A DNA stretch of 64,000 nucleotides from Flavobacterium sp. MC2016-06 (lineage in GTDB: Bacteria; Bacteroidota; Bacteroidia; Flavobacteriales; Flavobacteriaceae): NCBI RefSeq assembly GCF_009711165.2, contig NZ_WMID02000001.1, forward strand, positions 372,001-436,000, in the 5' to 3' direction. The notes below the pieces were generated by a model that searched no databases, was not told the origin of the DNA, and worked only from the letters and a program-made list of their open reading frames with translations. The position numbers and the translations under genes were made by a program. Of the stretch, positions 1 through 6,978 are shown one piece after another; positions within the stretch are counted from its first letter, which is position 1; every line of letters starts with the position of its first letter.

Positions 1-1
1 G

Positions 2-493
2 GGAGAAGTAAGGCGAAATGGTTTTCAGAATACAGCACTAAGTACAATTCAGGAACGACTGAAACAGGCTTCAGATGCCCGCGAACAGGAAATTTCCGGC
101 GGTAAAATAATTTATTCAGGTGTGGCAAGCATTACAGATGAAGAAATTGCCAAGACATCAACAGATTTATACCGTGAAGGATATGAGTATTATTATAGAA
201 CTTATGCTCATCCAAATTCAACTTTCCTTTATACGATGAGTAGTTTGTTAGACTTAATGACTTGGGATGCTGCAGCTAATATGGATTTAATCAATCAGCC
301 TTTATTAATGATGGCTGGAAGTAAAGCGGATACAAAATATATGACAGATGAAGCATTTCCTAAGGCAGTTAATGCAAAAAGCAAGGAACTTTTTATAATT
401 GAAGGTGCTACTCATATACAAACCTATTGGAAACCTGAGTATGTAAATCAAGCAGTTGCTAAATTAGAAAGTTTCTATAAAATTAATCTATAA
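2..493 (+). CDS. alpha/beta hydrolase, C-terminal part (5' end outside window)
   Basis: The reading frame is open from base 2 to the stop at 491-493, so this is the 3' part of a longer gene rather than a gene starting at the internal GTG at 122. The visible 163 residues look like the C-terminal half of a dienelactone-hydrolase/YcjY-like alpha/beta hydrolase. There is a hydrophobic strand followed by an acid loop (LLMMAGSKADT), where the family carries its catalytic Asp, and a late GATH motif that would supply the catalytic His. The nucleophile serine must lie upstream of the window. The next gene, a cupin lipoprotein, starts 28 bp downstream on the same strand, so co-transcription is likely. 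The substrate cannot be read from the sequence. Confidence 0.75.
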   Translation, partial: GEVRRNGFQNTALSTIQERLKQASDAREQEISGGKIIYSGVASITDEEIAKTSTDLYREGYEYYYRTYAHPNSTFLYTMSSLLDLMTWDAAANMDLINQPLLMMAGSKADTKYMTDEAFPKAVNAKSKELFIIEGATHIQTYWKPEYVNQAVAKLESFYKINL

Positions 494-521
494 GACCAGG
501 ATTTAAAAAAATATAAGGAAC

Positions 522-1016
522 ATGAAAAAAACGAAGCTTACAATATATGCTGTAGCAATCGCTTTTACTTTTATAGGACTAATATCCTGTAATAAAAGGG
601 AGCGTGATGGCAGTTACCAGGAACTCAATTCAAATCTGATTTTTCCCAAAGGCAAAAAAAACACAACAAATAATTTTACGGGAAAGGTGTGGCTCAATAA
701 TTTAGTGCAGGCAGATACAGCAAATAAAACGGCTGTAGGAAGTGTAACATTTGAGCCAGAAGCGAGAACCAAATGGCATATTCATCCTGCCGGGCAGATT
801 ATATTAGCTTTGGAGGGAAAAGGATATTATCAGGAAAAAGGAAGTTTAAAAGTCGTTGTAAAAAAAGGAGATGTTATTAAATGTCCTGCTAATATTCCTC
901 ATTGGCACGGTGCTGCTTCAGATACCAAATTTATTCAGGTGGCAATCACTGGAAGAGAAAAAGGTGAGACTGTATGGCTGGAATCAGTTACAGATAAGGA
1001 ATATAATGAATTATAA
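522..1016 (+). CDS. cupin-domain lipoprotein
   Basis: This is a 164-residue protein with a lipoprotein signal peptide: a short basic start, a hydrophobic stretch and the lipobox LISC, with Cys at residue 23. It is therefore probably anchored in a cell-envelope membrane. The rest is a single small cupin barrel. Motif 1 is visible as W-H-I-H-P-A-G-Q followed by ALEGKGYYQ, and motif 2 as the VVKKGDVIKCPANIPHWHGA segment; together they give the His/Gln/His metal ligands typical of cupin_2. Cupins of this kind are often found beside hydrolases and carboxymuconolactone decarboxylases, and the preceding gene here is a hydrolase. The reaction is not identifiable. Confidence 0.8.
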   Translation: MKKTKLTIYAVAIAFTFIGLISCNKRERDGSYQELNSNLIFPKGKKNTTNNFTGKVWLNNLVQADTANKTAVGSVTFEPEARTKWHIHPAGQIILALEGKGYYQEKGSLKVVVKKGDVIKCPANIPHWHGAASDTKFIQVAITGREKGETVWLESVTDKEYNEL

Positions 1017-1043
1017 AATAGGCCGATAAGGAAGATTAAATAA

Positions 1044-1247
1044 ATGGAAAAATCATTAGAGAAATTAATTTGGGAGTTTTCACAGACTGCCTGGGATGAA
1101 TATTTACCGCATCTATCGATTGATTGTGTAGTTTTTGGCTATAATGCAATACATACGTGTAAGCACGGACGAACAAGCAGAAAAAGGTTATTCGCAAAGA
1201 AATCAGGAAGAAGTTTTAAGGAAATATTGCTCAATAAATTTTATTGA
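1044..1247 (+). pseudogene. 5' remnant of a Nudix-hydrolase-like gene, interrupted by the recombinase gene
   Basis: The frame starts with ATG after an A-rich leader. Its first 34 residues end in YLPHLSIDCVVFGY, which resembles the N-terminal strand of Bacteroidota Nudix hydrolases of the NrtR-like group (pattern LSIDCVIFGF). From about base 1140 the sequence is shared with the serine recombinase in another frame, and the rest of this frame is basic, low-information sequence ending at 1247. No Nudix box (GX5EX7REUXEEXGU) follows. I read it as a gene broken at about 1135-1150. Assignment to Nudix rests on a short stretch recalled from family patterns, so it is tentative. Confidence 0.5.
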
Positions 1248-2679
1248 AGTGCGTAACGTTATTTATGAGGATCATTCCGCTAAGACATTTAATAGACCAC
1301 AATGGAATAAACTTTTACTGAATCTGAAAAAACAGAAAAACACAACTGATCTGGTCTTGTTTACCAAATGGGATCGTTTCAGCAGAAACGCAGGTGATGC
1401 CTATCAGATGATAAGCTTATTAAGAAAGTTAGGTGTAGAGCCTCAAGCGATTGAGCAACCTCTTGATTTGGCAATTCCAGAAAATAAAATGATGCTGGCT
1501 TTTTACTTAGCGGCTCCTGAAGTTGAAAACGATCGAAGAGCTTTAAATACCTTTCATGGAATGAGAAGGGCGAAAAAAGAAGGTAGATATATGGGTATTG
1601 CACCGTTTGGATATGCTAATAAATCCAAAGAAGACGGAAGTAAATATATTGCAGTTGTAGAACCTGCCGCTTCTGTTATGCGCTTGATATTTGAAGAATT
1701 GGCTAAAGGAATATTCAATACAGAGCAAATATATCATATGGCTTGCAGAAGAGGATTTAAAAGAACTAAAAATAACATGTGGGGCCTAATAAGAAATCCT
1801 GTTTATTGTGGTAAAATATTTATACCGAAATATAAAGATGAAGAAAGCAGATTTGTTACAGGGCAGCATGAGCCACTTATTTCTGAAGGCCTTTTTTATA
1901 ATGTACAAGATATCTTAGATGGAAAATCACGCCTTTACAGACCTAAAATTAAAACTGTCGTTGATTTCCCGTTAAGAGGCTTTTTTATCTGTCCAAAGTG
2001 CCATAAGAAGCTGCAAGGAAGTAAATGTAAAGGAAGACACAAATACTATCATTATTACCACTGTGAAGCGCAATGTAAGTTTAGAATTAACTCAGAAATC
2101 GCCAATGAACTTTTTATTGAAGATCTTAATAAGTATCAGCCTATAGCTGAAGTTAAGAAATTATACAGCTCGATTTTATATGAAACACATCGTGATCTCG
2201 CAAATAATGCCGGCGAACAGAAAAGAAGACTTGTAGAACAGATAAAAGATTTTGAACTCAGATTAAGCAATGCAAGAGATCTTCTCCTTACATCAAAAAT
2301 TGAAGCTGATGATTATAAGCTAATGAAAGATGACTATGGTGCACGAATTGCAAACCTTGAACGTGAGCTATCAACAGTCACTAAAGATAAGCTTAGTATT
2401 GAAGAGCTACTGATAAAGGGGGTTGACAACCTTCTCAAGCTTAGTGATTCATATTTGAAAAGGGATTTATCTGATGCAAGAAGTCTAATTGGTTTAGTTT
2501 ACCCCGAAAATTTCACAATTCACGAAAATAAAGTACAAACCGCTAGAGTGAACAAAATAGTGGAGTCTATTTATTTCATTAACAAACAGTTAAAAGCAAA
2601 AAAAAACGGGACAAAAGATGATTTTTATCTTTTGTCCCGAGAAGTGACCTCGACTGGATTCAAACCAGTAACCTCTTGA
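1135..2679 (+). CDS. large serine recombinase (site-specific integrase)
   Basis: This is a site-specific DNA recombinase of the large serine family. The N-terminal resolvase fold has the catalytic Ser in RVSTDEQ (residue 10 from the TTG) and the arginines of the DRFSRNAGD segment. A recombinase domain (GIAPFGYAN region) follows, then a zinc ribbon with CPKC and HC-x3-C ligands near residues 287-320, and a long charged coiled-coil region from about 355 to 450. Length (514 residues) is normal. The TTG at 1135 keeps the first beta strand; the ATG at 1144 would leave only three residues before RVS. The last ~25 codons read through an inverted terminator and antisense into tRNA-Arg, giving a tail (GFKP) typical of translated T-arms, so the native C-terminus has probably been replaced. 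The gene begins inside a Nudix-like fragment. It is likely a remnant or edge of an integrated element. Confidence 0.9.
   Translation: MAIMQYIRVSTDEQAEKGYSQRNQEEVLRKYCSINFIEVRNVIYEDHSAKTFNRPQWNKLLLNLKKQKNTTDLVLFTKWDRFSRNAGDAYQMISLLRKLGVEPQAIEQPLDLAIPENKMMLAFYLAAPEVENDRRALNTFHGMRRAKKEGRYMGIAPFGYANKSKEDGSKYIAVVEPAASVMRLIFEELAKGIFNTEQIYHMACRRGFKRTKNNMWGLIRNPVYCGKIFIPKYKDEESRFVTGQHEPLISEGLFYNVQDILDGKSRLYRPKIKTVVDFPLRGFFICPKCHKKLQGSKCKGRHKYYHYYHCEAQCKFRINSEIANELFIEDLNKYQPIAEVKKLYSSILYETHRDLANNAGEQKRRLVEQIKDFELRLSNARDLLLTSKIEADDYKLMKDDYGARIANLERELSTVTKDKLSIEELLIKGVDNLLKLSDSYLKRDLSDARSLIGLVYPENFTIHENKVQTARVNKIVESIYFINKQLKAKKNGTKDDFYLLSREVTSTGFKPVTS
2597..2639 (-). terminator. rho-independent terminator of tRNA-Arg
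   Basis: The 13-bp stem CGGGACAAAAGAT (2607-2619) pairs perfectly with 2627-2639 around a 7-nt loop. On the minus strand it is followed by a run of nine T (complement of 2598-2606). It lies 6 bp past the 3' end of tRNA-Arg and inside the coding region of the convergent recombinase. Confidence 0.85.
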
Positions 2680-2718
2680 GCCGTAATCAAGTGCGCTATT
2701 CAGTTGCGCCACGAGGCC
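2645..2718 (-). tRNA. tRNA-Arg (anticodon ACG)
   Basis: The minus strand folds into a complete 74-nt cloverleaf. The acceptor stem GGCCTCG pairs with CGAGGTC (one G-U). The D stem is GCGC/GCGC, and the anticodon stem CTTGA/TCAAG encloses loop TTACGGC with anticodon ACG, which after A34 deamination reads CGN arginine codons. The T stem is ACTGG/CCAGT with loop TTTGAAT. The discriminator base is A, and CCA is not encoded. The gene has its own promoter and terminator. The 3' half is overlapped in antisense by the recombinase reading frame. Confidence 0.95.
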
Positions 2719-2720
2719 TT

Positions 2721-2754
2721 TTGTTTTCAATTCCACTAATATTTCGTAGCTTTG
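2721..2754 (+). promoter_or_regulatory. probable apt promoter
   Basis: TTG at 2721-2723 and TAGCTTTG at 2747-2754 are separated by 23 nt, at the upper limit of the Bacteroidota spacing range. It points to apt and overlaps the tRNA-Arg transcription unit on the other strand. Confidence 0.45.
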
Positions 2755-2774
2755 TTGAGCGCTTATTGCGGGTG

Positions 2775-2804
2775 CAAAGATAGACATAAATGTGAGATAT
2801 ACAA
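2775..2804 (-). promoter_or_regulatory. promoter of tRNA-Arg
   Basis: On the minus strand TTG (2804-2802), 19 nt and TATCTTTG (2782-2775) match the Bacteroidota -33 TTG / -7 TAnnTTTG promoter. It would start a leader of roughly 50 nt before the tRNA. Confidence 0.75.
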
Positions 2805-2832
2805 GAGAAAAATAACATAAAAATTAAAAAAA

Positions 2833-3345
2833 ATGAAGATTGAAAATTATATACGTGATATTCAGGGATTTCCAAAAGAAGGAATTTTATTTAAAGATAT
2901 CACACCACTACTAAATGACCCAATTGCTAGGAAAGAATGCCTTTCAATTTTGGTAGATTCTTTAAAAGGTCAGCAAATTGATAAAGTAGTAGGAGCAGAA
3001 AGCCGTGGCTTTTTCTTCGGAATATTGCTAGCACAAGAATTAAATGCAGGTTTTGTTCCGATTCGTAAACCTAAAAAGCTTCCTTACAATACAATTTCGG
3101 CTTCGTATGAATTAGAATACGGAACAGATTCATTAGAAATTCATACAGATGCTATTAAAAAAGGAGATCGTGTTTTAATTCATGATGATGTATTGGCAAC
3201 GGGCGGAACAGCAAAAGCACTTTGTGAATTAGTAGAAAAATTAGGTGGAGAGATTGTGCAATGTAACTTTTTAATGGAATTAACTTTCTTAAACGGAAGA
3301 GATAAGATAAAGAACAACCCTATATTTGCTGCGATAACCTATTAA
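2833..3345 (+). CDS. apt: adenine phosphoribosyltransferase
   Basis: This purine-salvage enzyme makes AMP from adenine and PRPP in the cytosol. The 170-residue length is typical of bacterial Apt. The N-terminus carries the family pattern FPKEGILFKDITPLL, the flexible-loop region has GAESRGFFFG, and the PRPP-binding loop is VLIHDDVLATGGT, with two acidic residues followed by a TGGT turn. The ATG at 2833 follows an AAAAAAA leader usual for this group. The next gene, a lipoprotein, starts 31 bp downstream and may be co-transcribed, although no functional link is evident. Confidence 0.97.
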   Translation: MKIENYIRDIQGFPKEGILFKDITPLLNDPIARKECLSILVDSLKGQQIDKVVGAESRGFFFGILLAQELNAGFVPIRKPKKLPYNTISASYELEYGTDSLEIHTDAIKKGDRVLIHDDVLATGGTAKALCELVEKLGGEIVQCNFLMELTFLNGRDKIKNNPIFAAITY

Positions 3346-3376
3346 TTAAACGCCAATTTAAATCCCAAATCTACAC

Positions 3377-4150
3377 ATGAAGAAAATTTATTGTTTAGCG
3401 CTCTTTGCATTATTACTTTCTTGTAAAGAAAATAAAGAAACAACCTCTGAGAATTCAAATAAAACAGTACAAATAGACACTACGAGTGTAAAAAATACAG
3501 CAGTTACTGCATCAAATGAAAATTTGGTAAGTGATCTAAGAGCAAACGAAAAATTAAAACCACAGCAAACCTATTCTGATCAAGTCGAATTTGTGAATTT
3601 TGACGGAAACGGAGACTATGCTTTATTTACTGTTCAAAAAAATAAAAAATTAGTTTCGTTTTTCACGAATCTTGAAAATGCAGGTATATTTAAAAGAGGC
3701 GATGTACTTGATGTAACCTGGAAAATGGATACCATTTATGAAGCCGGAGAAGGAGAGAAGCAAGACTTTGGAGAATGGCTTATTACAGCTAAGAAAGTAA
3801 AAGACGGACCTGTGAGTTTGTTTAGAAAAAAATATAAAAAAGAAATCAAATATTATTCTGATAATAAGGATTTAACGACTGATTTTAAGAATTATTTATA
3901 CGAACAAGTCGAATATTATTTGGCAAATTCTAAAAAAGATCTTGTAATAGCAAACATTAAAAATCCAGAAGCAAATCTAGTGTATTCAATAGAAGATCGA
4001 GATAAAAATGGACGTTCTTATACTGTTCTTGGAATTTCGAATGAGTTTGAAAATCAAACCAGCATTATTCAATGGTTGTATTTGGATAATGAAAATAGAA
4101 AATTGTACGAATACGATTTACCAAATGATAAATTAGTAGAGTTCAATTAA
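3377..4150 (+). CDS. hypothetical lipoprotein
   Basis: This is a 257-residue protein of unknown function. It starts with a lipoprotein signal (MKKIYCLALFALLLSC, lipobox LLSC with Cys 16), followed by a Ser/Thr/Asn-rich linker to about residue 45. The remaining globular part is rich in charged and aromatic residues and contains no motif that I recognise. It follows apt closely on the same strand and ends 21 bp before the convergent response-regulator gene. A cell-envelope location is predicted from the lipobox; a role is not. Confidence 0.75.
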   Translation: MKKIYCLALFALLLSCKENKETTSENSNKTVQIDTTSVKNTAVTASNENLVSDLRANEKLKPQQTYSDQVEFVNFDGNGDYALFTVQKNKKLVSFFTNLENAGIFKRGDVLDVTWKMDTIYEAGEGEKQDFGEWLITAKKVKDGPVSLFRKKYKKEIKYYSDNKDLTTDFKNYLYEQVEYYLANSKKDLVIANIKNPEANLVYSIEDRDKNGRSYTVLGISNEFENQTSIIQWLYLDNENRKLYEYDLPNDKLVEFN

Positions 4151-4164
4151 AGAGCTTGGTTGTA

Positions 4165-4208
4165 TACGCCTTTAAACCAGAACAATTTTGTGTTTAATGG
4201 CGTATAAA
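4165..4208. repeat. inverted repeat spanning the 3' end of the response-regulator gene
   Basis: Arms 4165-4179 (TATACGCCTTTAAAC) and 4194-4208 are complementary over 15 bp with one mismatch around a 14-nt loop. It lies between two convergent genes and could act as a bidirectional terminator, although no clear T-run follows. Confidence 0.45.
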
Positions 4209-4822
4209 ACTAAACCTATTCGGGTTTTGATTTCGAGTTTGTCAAATAAACACTCTCTGTAGCCGTCAATTGTTTTTGGGCTTAAGCACATTTCAGAGGC
4301 GATTTCTTTATACGTTTTTTCGGTACAGGCATGTTTTATAAAAACAATTTCTTTTTCTTTTAAATTGATTTTTTTAGAATCGTCATTTGCCTTTTTTACC
4401 AGCATTCCAGAGACTAATTCGGTAAAATAAAACCCTTTTTCAATAACAGATACAATGGCATCTTTAAATATTTCCGGAGACGTATCTTTAAGCAAGTAGC
4501 CTTTTGCACCGTTGGTAATCATTTTAATGATAATTTCCTCATCATCATTTACAGACAATGCAATAACTTTAAGATCGGGTCTATTTTCTTTAATCCATTT
4601 CATGGTGCTTACACCATCTAAAACAGGCATATTAACATCTAATAAAATTAAATCTACTTCGAGATCAACATCTTCTTGAAGATGTGAAATGAATACTTTT
4701 CCATTCTCAAAACGATTAATAACTTCAAAATCTTTAAAACTATTAATAAGAAGTTCTAATGACTGCGAAAAAAGCAGATGATCGTCAACAATTATAATTT
4801 TGTTTTTAGTTTGTGGTTTCAT
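4172..4822 (-). CDS. NarL/FixJ-type response regulator
   Basis: This 216-residue transcription factor has an N-terminal receiver domain and a C-terminal LuxR-type helix-turn-helix. Receiver landmarks are the acid pair DD at 13-14, the phospho-acceptor Asp 62 in LILLDVNMP, Ser 90 in VIALS, and Lys 112 in YLLKD. The output domain contains the LKEKEIVFIKHACTEKTYKEIA-type entry helix and the recognition segment CLSPKTIDGYRECLFDKL. The gene overlaps the upstream histidine kinase by 17 bp, so the two are almost certainly a cognate pair translated from one message. The target genes are unknown. Confidence 0.92.
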   Translation of the reverse strand: MKPQTKNKIIIVDDHLLFSQSLELLINSFKDFEVINRFENGKVFISHLQEDVDLEVDLILLDVNMPVLDGVSTMKWIKENRPDLKVIALSVNDDEEIIIKMITNGAKGYLLKDTSPEIFKDAIVSVIEKGFYFTELVSGMLVKKANDDSKKINLKEKEIVFIKHACTEKTYKEIASEMCLSPKTIDGYRECLFDKLEIKTRIGLVLYAIKHKIVLV

Positions 4823-5597
4823 TAGGAGTAATTAAGGGATATTCTAAGGTAACATTGGTTCCTGCTTCATTTGATTCAATAATTAGTTTGGCGCCAATTA
4901 ACTTGGCTCTCAATTTCATGTTGTTTAATCCTGATCCAGAACTGCTTTTTTTAGTATCATAACCAATTCCAAAATCTTTCATGCTTAATGTAAAAAGGGC
5001 GTCAGTTGTTGTAATTTTCACTTCGTATAAATCACTATGCGAATGTTTTAAACTATTGTGCAGCGCTTCTTGAAAAATGCGATAAATAAACAAATCATGT
5101 TCTTCGGTAATGTTTGGTATTTCTCCTGTAAAATTATAATTATATTGTATATGTTTTACTTTTTTTATTCGTTCAAGATCTTGTTTTATTGCTTCTATGA
5201 AATTGGTTTGCAGTAAGTTGTCTTTGTTTATGATGCGTGATAAAATCCTGATTTCATCTAATGATTTGGCTAAAACATTTTTAAGATCATTTAATTCGTT
5301 AGTACCAACAGCTTTTTTGCTTTGTATATACATATTAAGCTGCATAATACCCACAGATACAATTTGGCCAATATTATCATGCAGTTCTTTACTTATTTCA
5401 GAAAGAGTTTGATCTTTTATCTCAATTCGGGTTTTAATTAATTCCGATTGAAAATAGAGTTCAGATTCCATCTTCTCAACCAAATAATTGTTTTTCTTCT
5501 TTAAAAAATAAAAAAAAATCACAACAAGAATGATCAGTAAAGTAAAAAAAACGATACCTAATGAAATGACTAATAATTGTATTTCTTTTCGCTCCAT
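4806..5597 (-). CDS. sensor histidine kinase without its own sensor domain (HisKA_3 type)
   Basis: This 263-residue histidine kinase has one N-terminal transmembrane helix (about residues 9-33) and a short coiled coil. The HisKA_3 dimerisation domain follows with the phospho-acceptor His 73 in ISKELHDNIGQIV. The HATPase domain shows an N box (FQEALHNSLKHS) and glycine-rich nucleotide-binding segments (DFGIGYD and GSGLNNM). There is no periplasmic or cytoplasmic sensor domain, so input probably comes from a partner. The upstream gene, overlapping by 28 bp, encodes a multi-pass membrane protein. The downstream NarL-type regulator overlaps by 17 bp and is the expected phosphate acceptor. Confidence 0.92.
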   Translation of the reverse strand: MERKEIQLLVISLGIVFFTLLIILVVIFFYFLKKKNNYLVEKMESELYFQSELIKTRIEIKDQTLSEISKELHDNIGQIVSVGIMQLNMYIQSKKAVGTNELNDLKNVLAKSLDEIRILSRIINKDNLLQTNFIEAIKQDLERIKKVKHIQYNYNFTGEIPNITEEHDLFIYRIFQEALHNSLKHSHSDLYEVKITTTDALFTLSMKDFGIGYDTKKSSSGSGLNNMKLRAKLIGAKLIIESNEAGTNVTLEYPLITPNETTN

Positions 5598-6217
5598 ACA
5601 AATCCTATAATAAAACAGCTATGCGCTAGAAAATTTAAAATAAAAATTACTAAGCTAAATATTGAATTGTCGTGCCTTATTAAAAACCAGTTTAATGCAA
5701 GCATAAAAGGCACAAAAGGCACGTGAAATATCAAAATGCCCAAAATGTACCAAAAAAACACTGATTTTTTGAAGTTTAATATTTTGTCTGAATTAAATAC
5801 TTCTACCAAATATAAACAAGATAATATTAGAATCAAAAGAACGCCTATTGTAAAACTATATGTGTAGGAGTGATTTATATCCTCTTTAAAATATAGAATG
5901 TTTAGAAAAAAAGAAATAAGAAACAATATTAAAAAGAGTACGGCAGATATTCGGTTATTAATTTTAGCGAAAAGACTTCTTAGAAGCAGAATATAGGCCG
6001 AAAAACTAACCAGCATATAAAAATTATAGACATAGTAATTTAACAAGCCTGTCCATTCTGTAAAATAATAACCTACGAATTCTATTAGTATAGAAAACCA
6101 AATTAAAAGTACTAAAAATTTAGCTTTATTACTAGGAAGTTTATGCAGTGAAATCAACCCAACAAATCCTGATAGTAAAGCTAAATAGATGATATAAGAT
6201 CTTAAAAATTCAAACAT
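5570..6217 (-). CDS. multi-pass membrane protein of the histidine-kinase operon
   Basis: This 215-residue protein consists almost entirely of hydrophobic segments. About seven transmembrane helices can be drawn, near residues 7-24, 33-51, 60-82, 90-110, 118-140, 152-175 and 184-208, joined by short loops with few charges. I do not recognise a catalytic motif or transporter signature. It overlaps the sensorless histidine kinase by 28 bp and lies 6 bp after the preceding gene. From context it could be the sensing or membrane-anchoring subunit of the kinase, but this is inference from gene order. Confidence 0.75.
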   Translation of the reverse strand: MFEFLRSYIIYLALLSGFVGLISLHKLPSNKAKFLVLLIWFSILIEFVGYYFTEWTGLLNYYVYNFYMLVSFSAYILLLRSLFAKINNRISAVLFLILFLISFFLNILYFKEDINHSYTYSFTIGVLLILILSCLYLVEVFNSDKILNFKKSVFFWYILGILIFHVPFVPFMLALNWFLIRHDNSIFSLVIFILNFLAHSCFIIGFVWSEKKYNY

Positions 6218-6223
6218 AATTTT

Positions 6224-6667
6224 CTACAAATAAGTTAAGCTTGGCGGTCTGCCCATGTTTCCGTAATTCATTGGTTCAATACTTTCAATATCTGAGTCAG
6301 ATTCTCCCTGGCTCATTAAAGCTAAAGTGTGAACTTCTGGAGTATTTGTTTTTAATTTAATTTTTTTTCCTGTAGCATTAAGAAAAAGTGTTGTTAAACC
6401 TGCTTTTTCTTTGTATTTTTCTTCTTCGGGATAAACGCCAAAATAAAAACGAATTCCGTTTACATCGTATCCATCTTTTCTACCTTCTATTTTTATATAC
6501 TGAATATAGTTTTCTAATTCTTCTAAAGAAAACCAAATTGCATTTGCATCTTCTTTTTTAATGGTCCTTTTAATAATAGGAGTTCTTGCTTTAGCATAAT
6601 TCAAGTGTAATTTTTTGGCAAATTCTCTTGTAATCAGTTGTGTCGGTTTTTTGGGTTCTCTTGTCAT
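6224..6667 (-). CDS. hypothetical protein, first gene of the kinase operon
   Basis: This is a 147-residue soluble protein of unknown function, with a basic N-terminus (MTREPKKPTQLITREFAKKLH) and no signal peptide or membrane helix. The middle holds an alternating hydrophobic stretch (NGIRFYFGVYP) and the C-terminus is Ser/Asp/Glu rich followed by a GRPPS turn. It is the promoter-proximal gene of a four-gene operon with the 7-TM protein, histidine kinase and response regulator. A strong promoter match lies about 70 bp upstream. I do not assign a domain. Confidence 0.7.
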   Translation of the reverse strand: MTREPKKPTQLITREFAKKLHLNYAKARTPIIKRTIKKEDANAIWFSLEELENYIQYIKIEGRKDGYDVNGIRFYFGVYPEEEKYKEKAGLTTLFLNATGKKIKLKTNTPEVHTLALMSQGESDSDIESIEPMNYGNMGRPPSLTYL

Positions 6668-6731
6668 AATTTTAAATGGTTAAATTGATTTAATGGTTTA
6701 TTAGGGTAATACTTTTTTGTTATCAACATGG

Positions 6732-6762
6732 CAAAATTATCTTAATCACAGCATCTCAACAA
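6732..6762 (-). promoter_or_regulatory. promoter of the histidine-kinase operon
   Basis: On the minus strand TTGTTG (6762-6757), then 17 nt, then TAATTTTG (6739-6732) fits the Bacteroidota TTG-N17-23-TAnnTTTG consensus. It is correctly oriented and 65 bp before the first start codon. Confidence 0.6.
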
Positions 6763-6921
6763 GGGGAAAAATACCCTTTTTATAAATACGCTTTTAATTT
6801 TGAAATAGAGCTAAGGTACTGTTTTTTAGTATTGTATAAAAAACAGATTTTATGTTATTAATTATTGCTCTACAACCGATGAGTGTACGAAAGAATATAA
6901 TAAACCAAAATAGGTTTAAAA

Positions 6922-6958
6922 CAAAAATCCCGACTCAGTTAAGAATCGGGATTTTTTT
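6922..6958 (-). terminator. rho-independent terminator of pheT
   Basis: AAATCCCGA and TCGGGATTT form a stem around an 11-nt loop, with T-runs on both sides, 20 bp beyond the pheT stop. The rest of the 311-bp gap 6668-6978 holds the kinase-operon promoter and otherwise nothing that I recognise. Confidence 0.85.
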
Positions 6959-6978
6959 ATAGTATAATTTATATTGAA

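Noticed and set aside
2..2644. A complete integrative element carried by the serine recombinase
   Set aside because: No conjugation, replication or second att copy is visible, and the left boundary is outside the window, so only a remnant or edge is claimed.
2590..2787. Minus-strand frame of 65 codons over the tRNA-Arg gene
   Set aside because: It is a translation of the tRNA and its promoter and terminator, not a protein gene.
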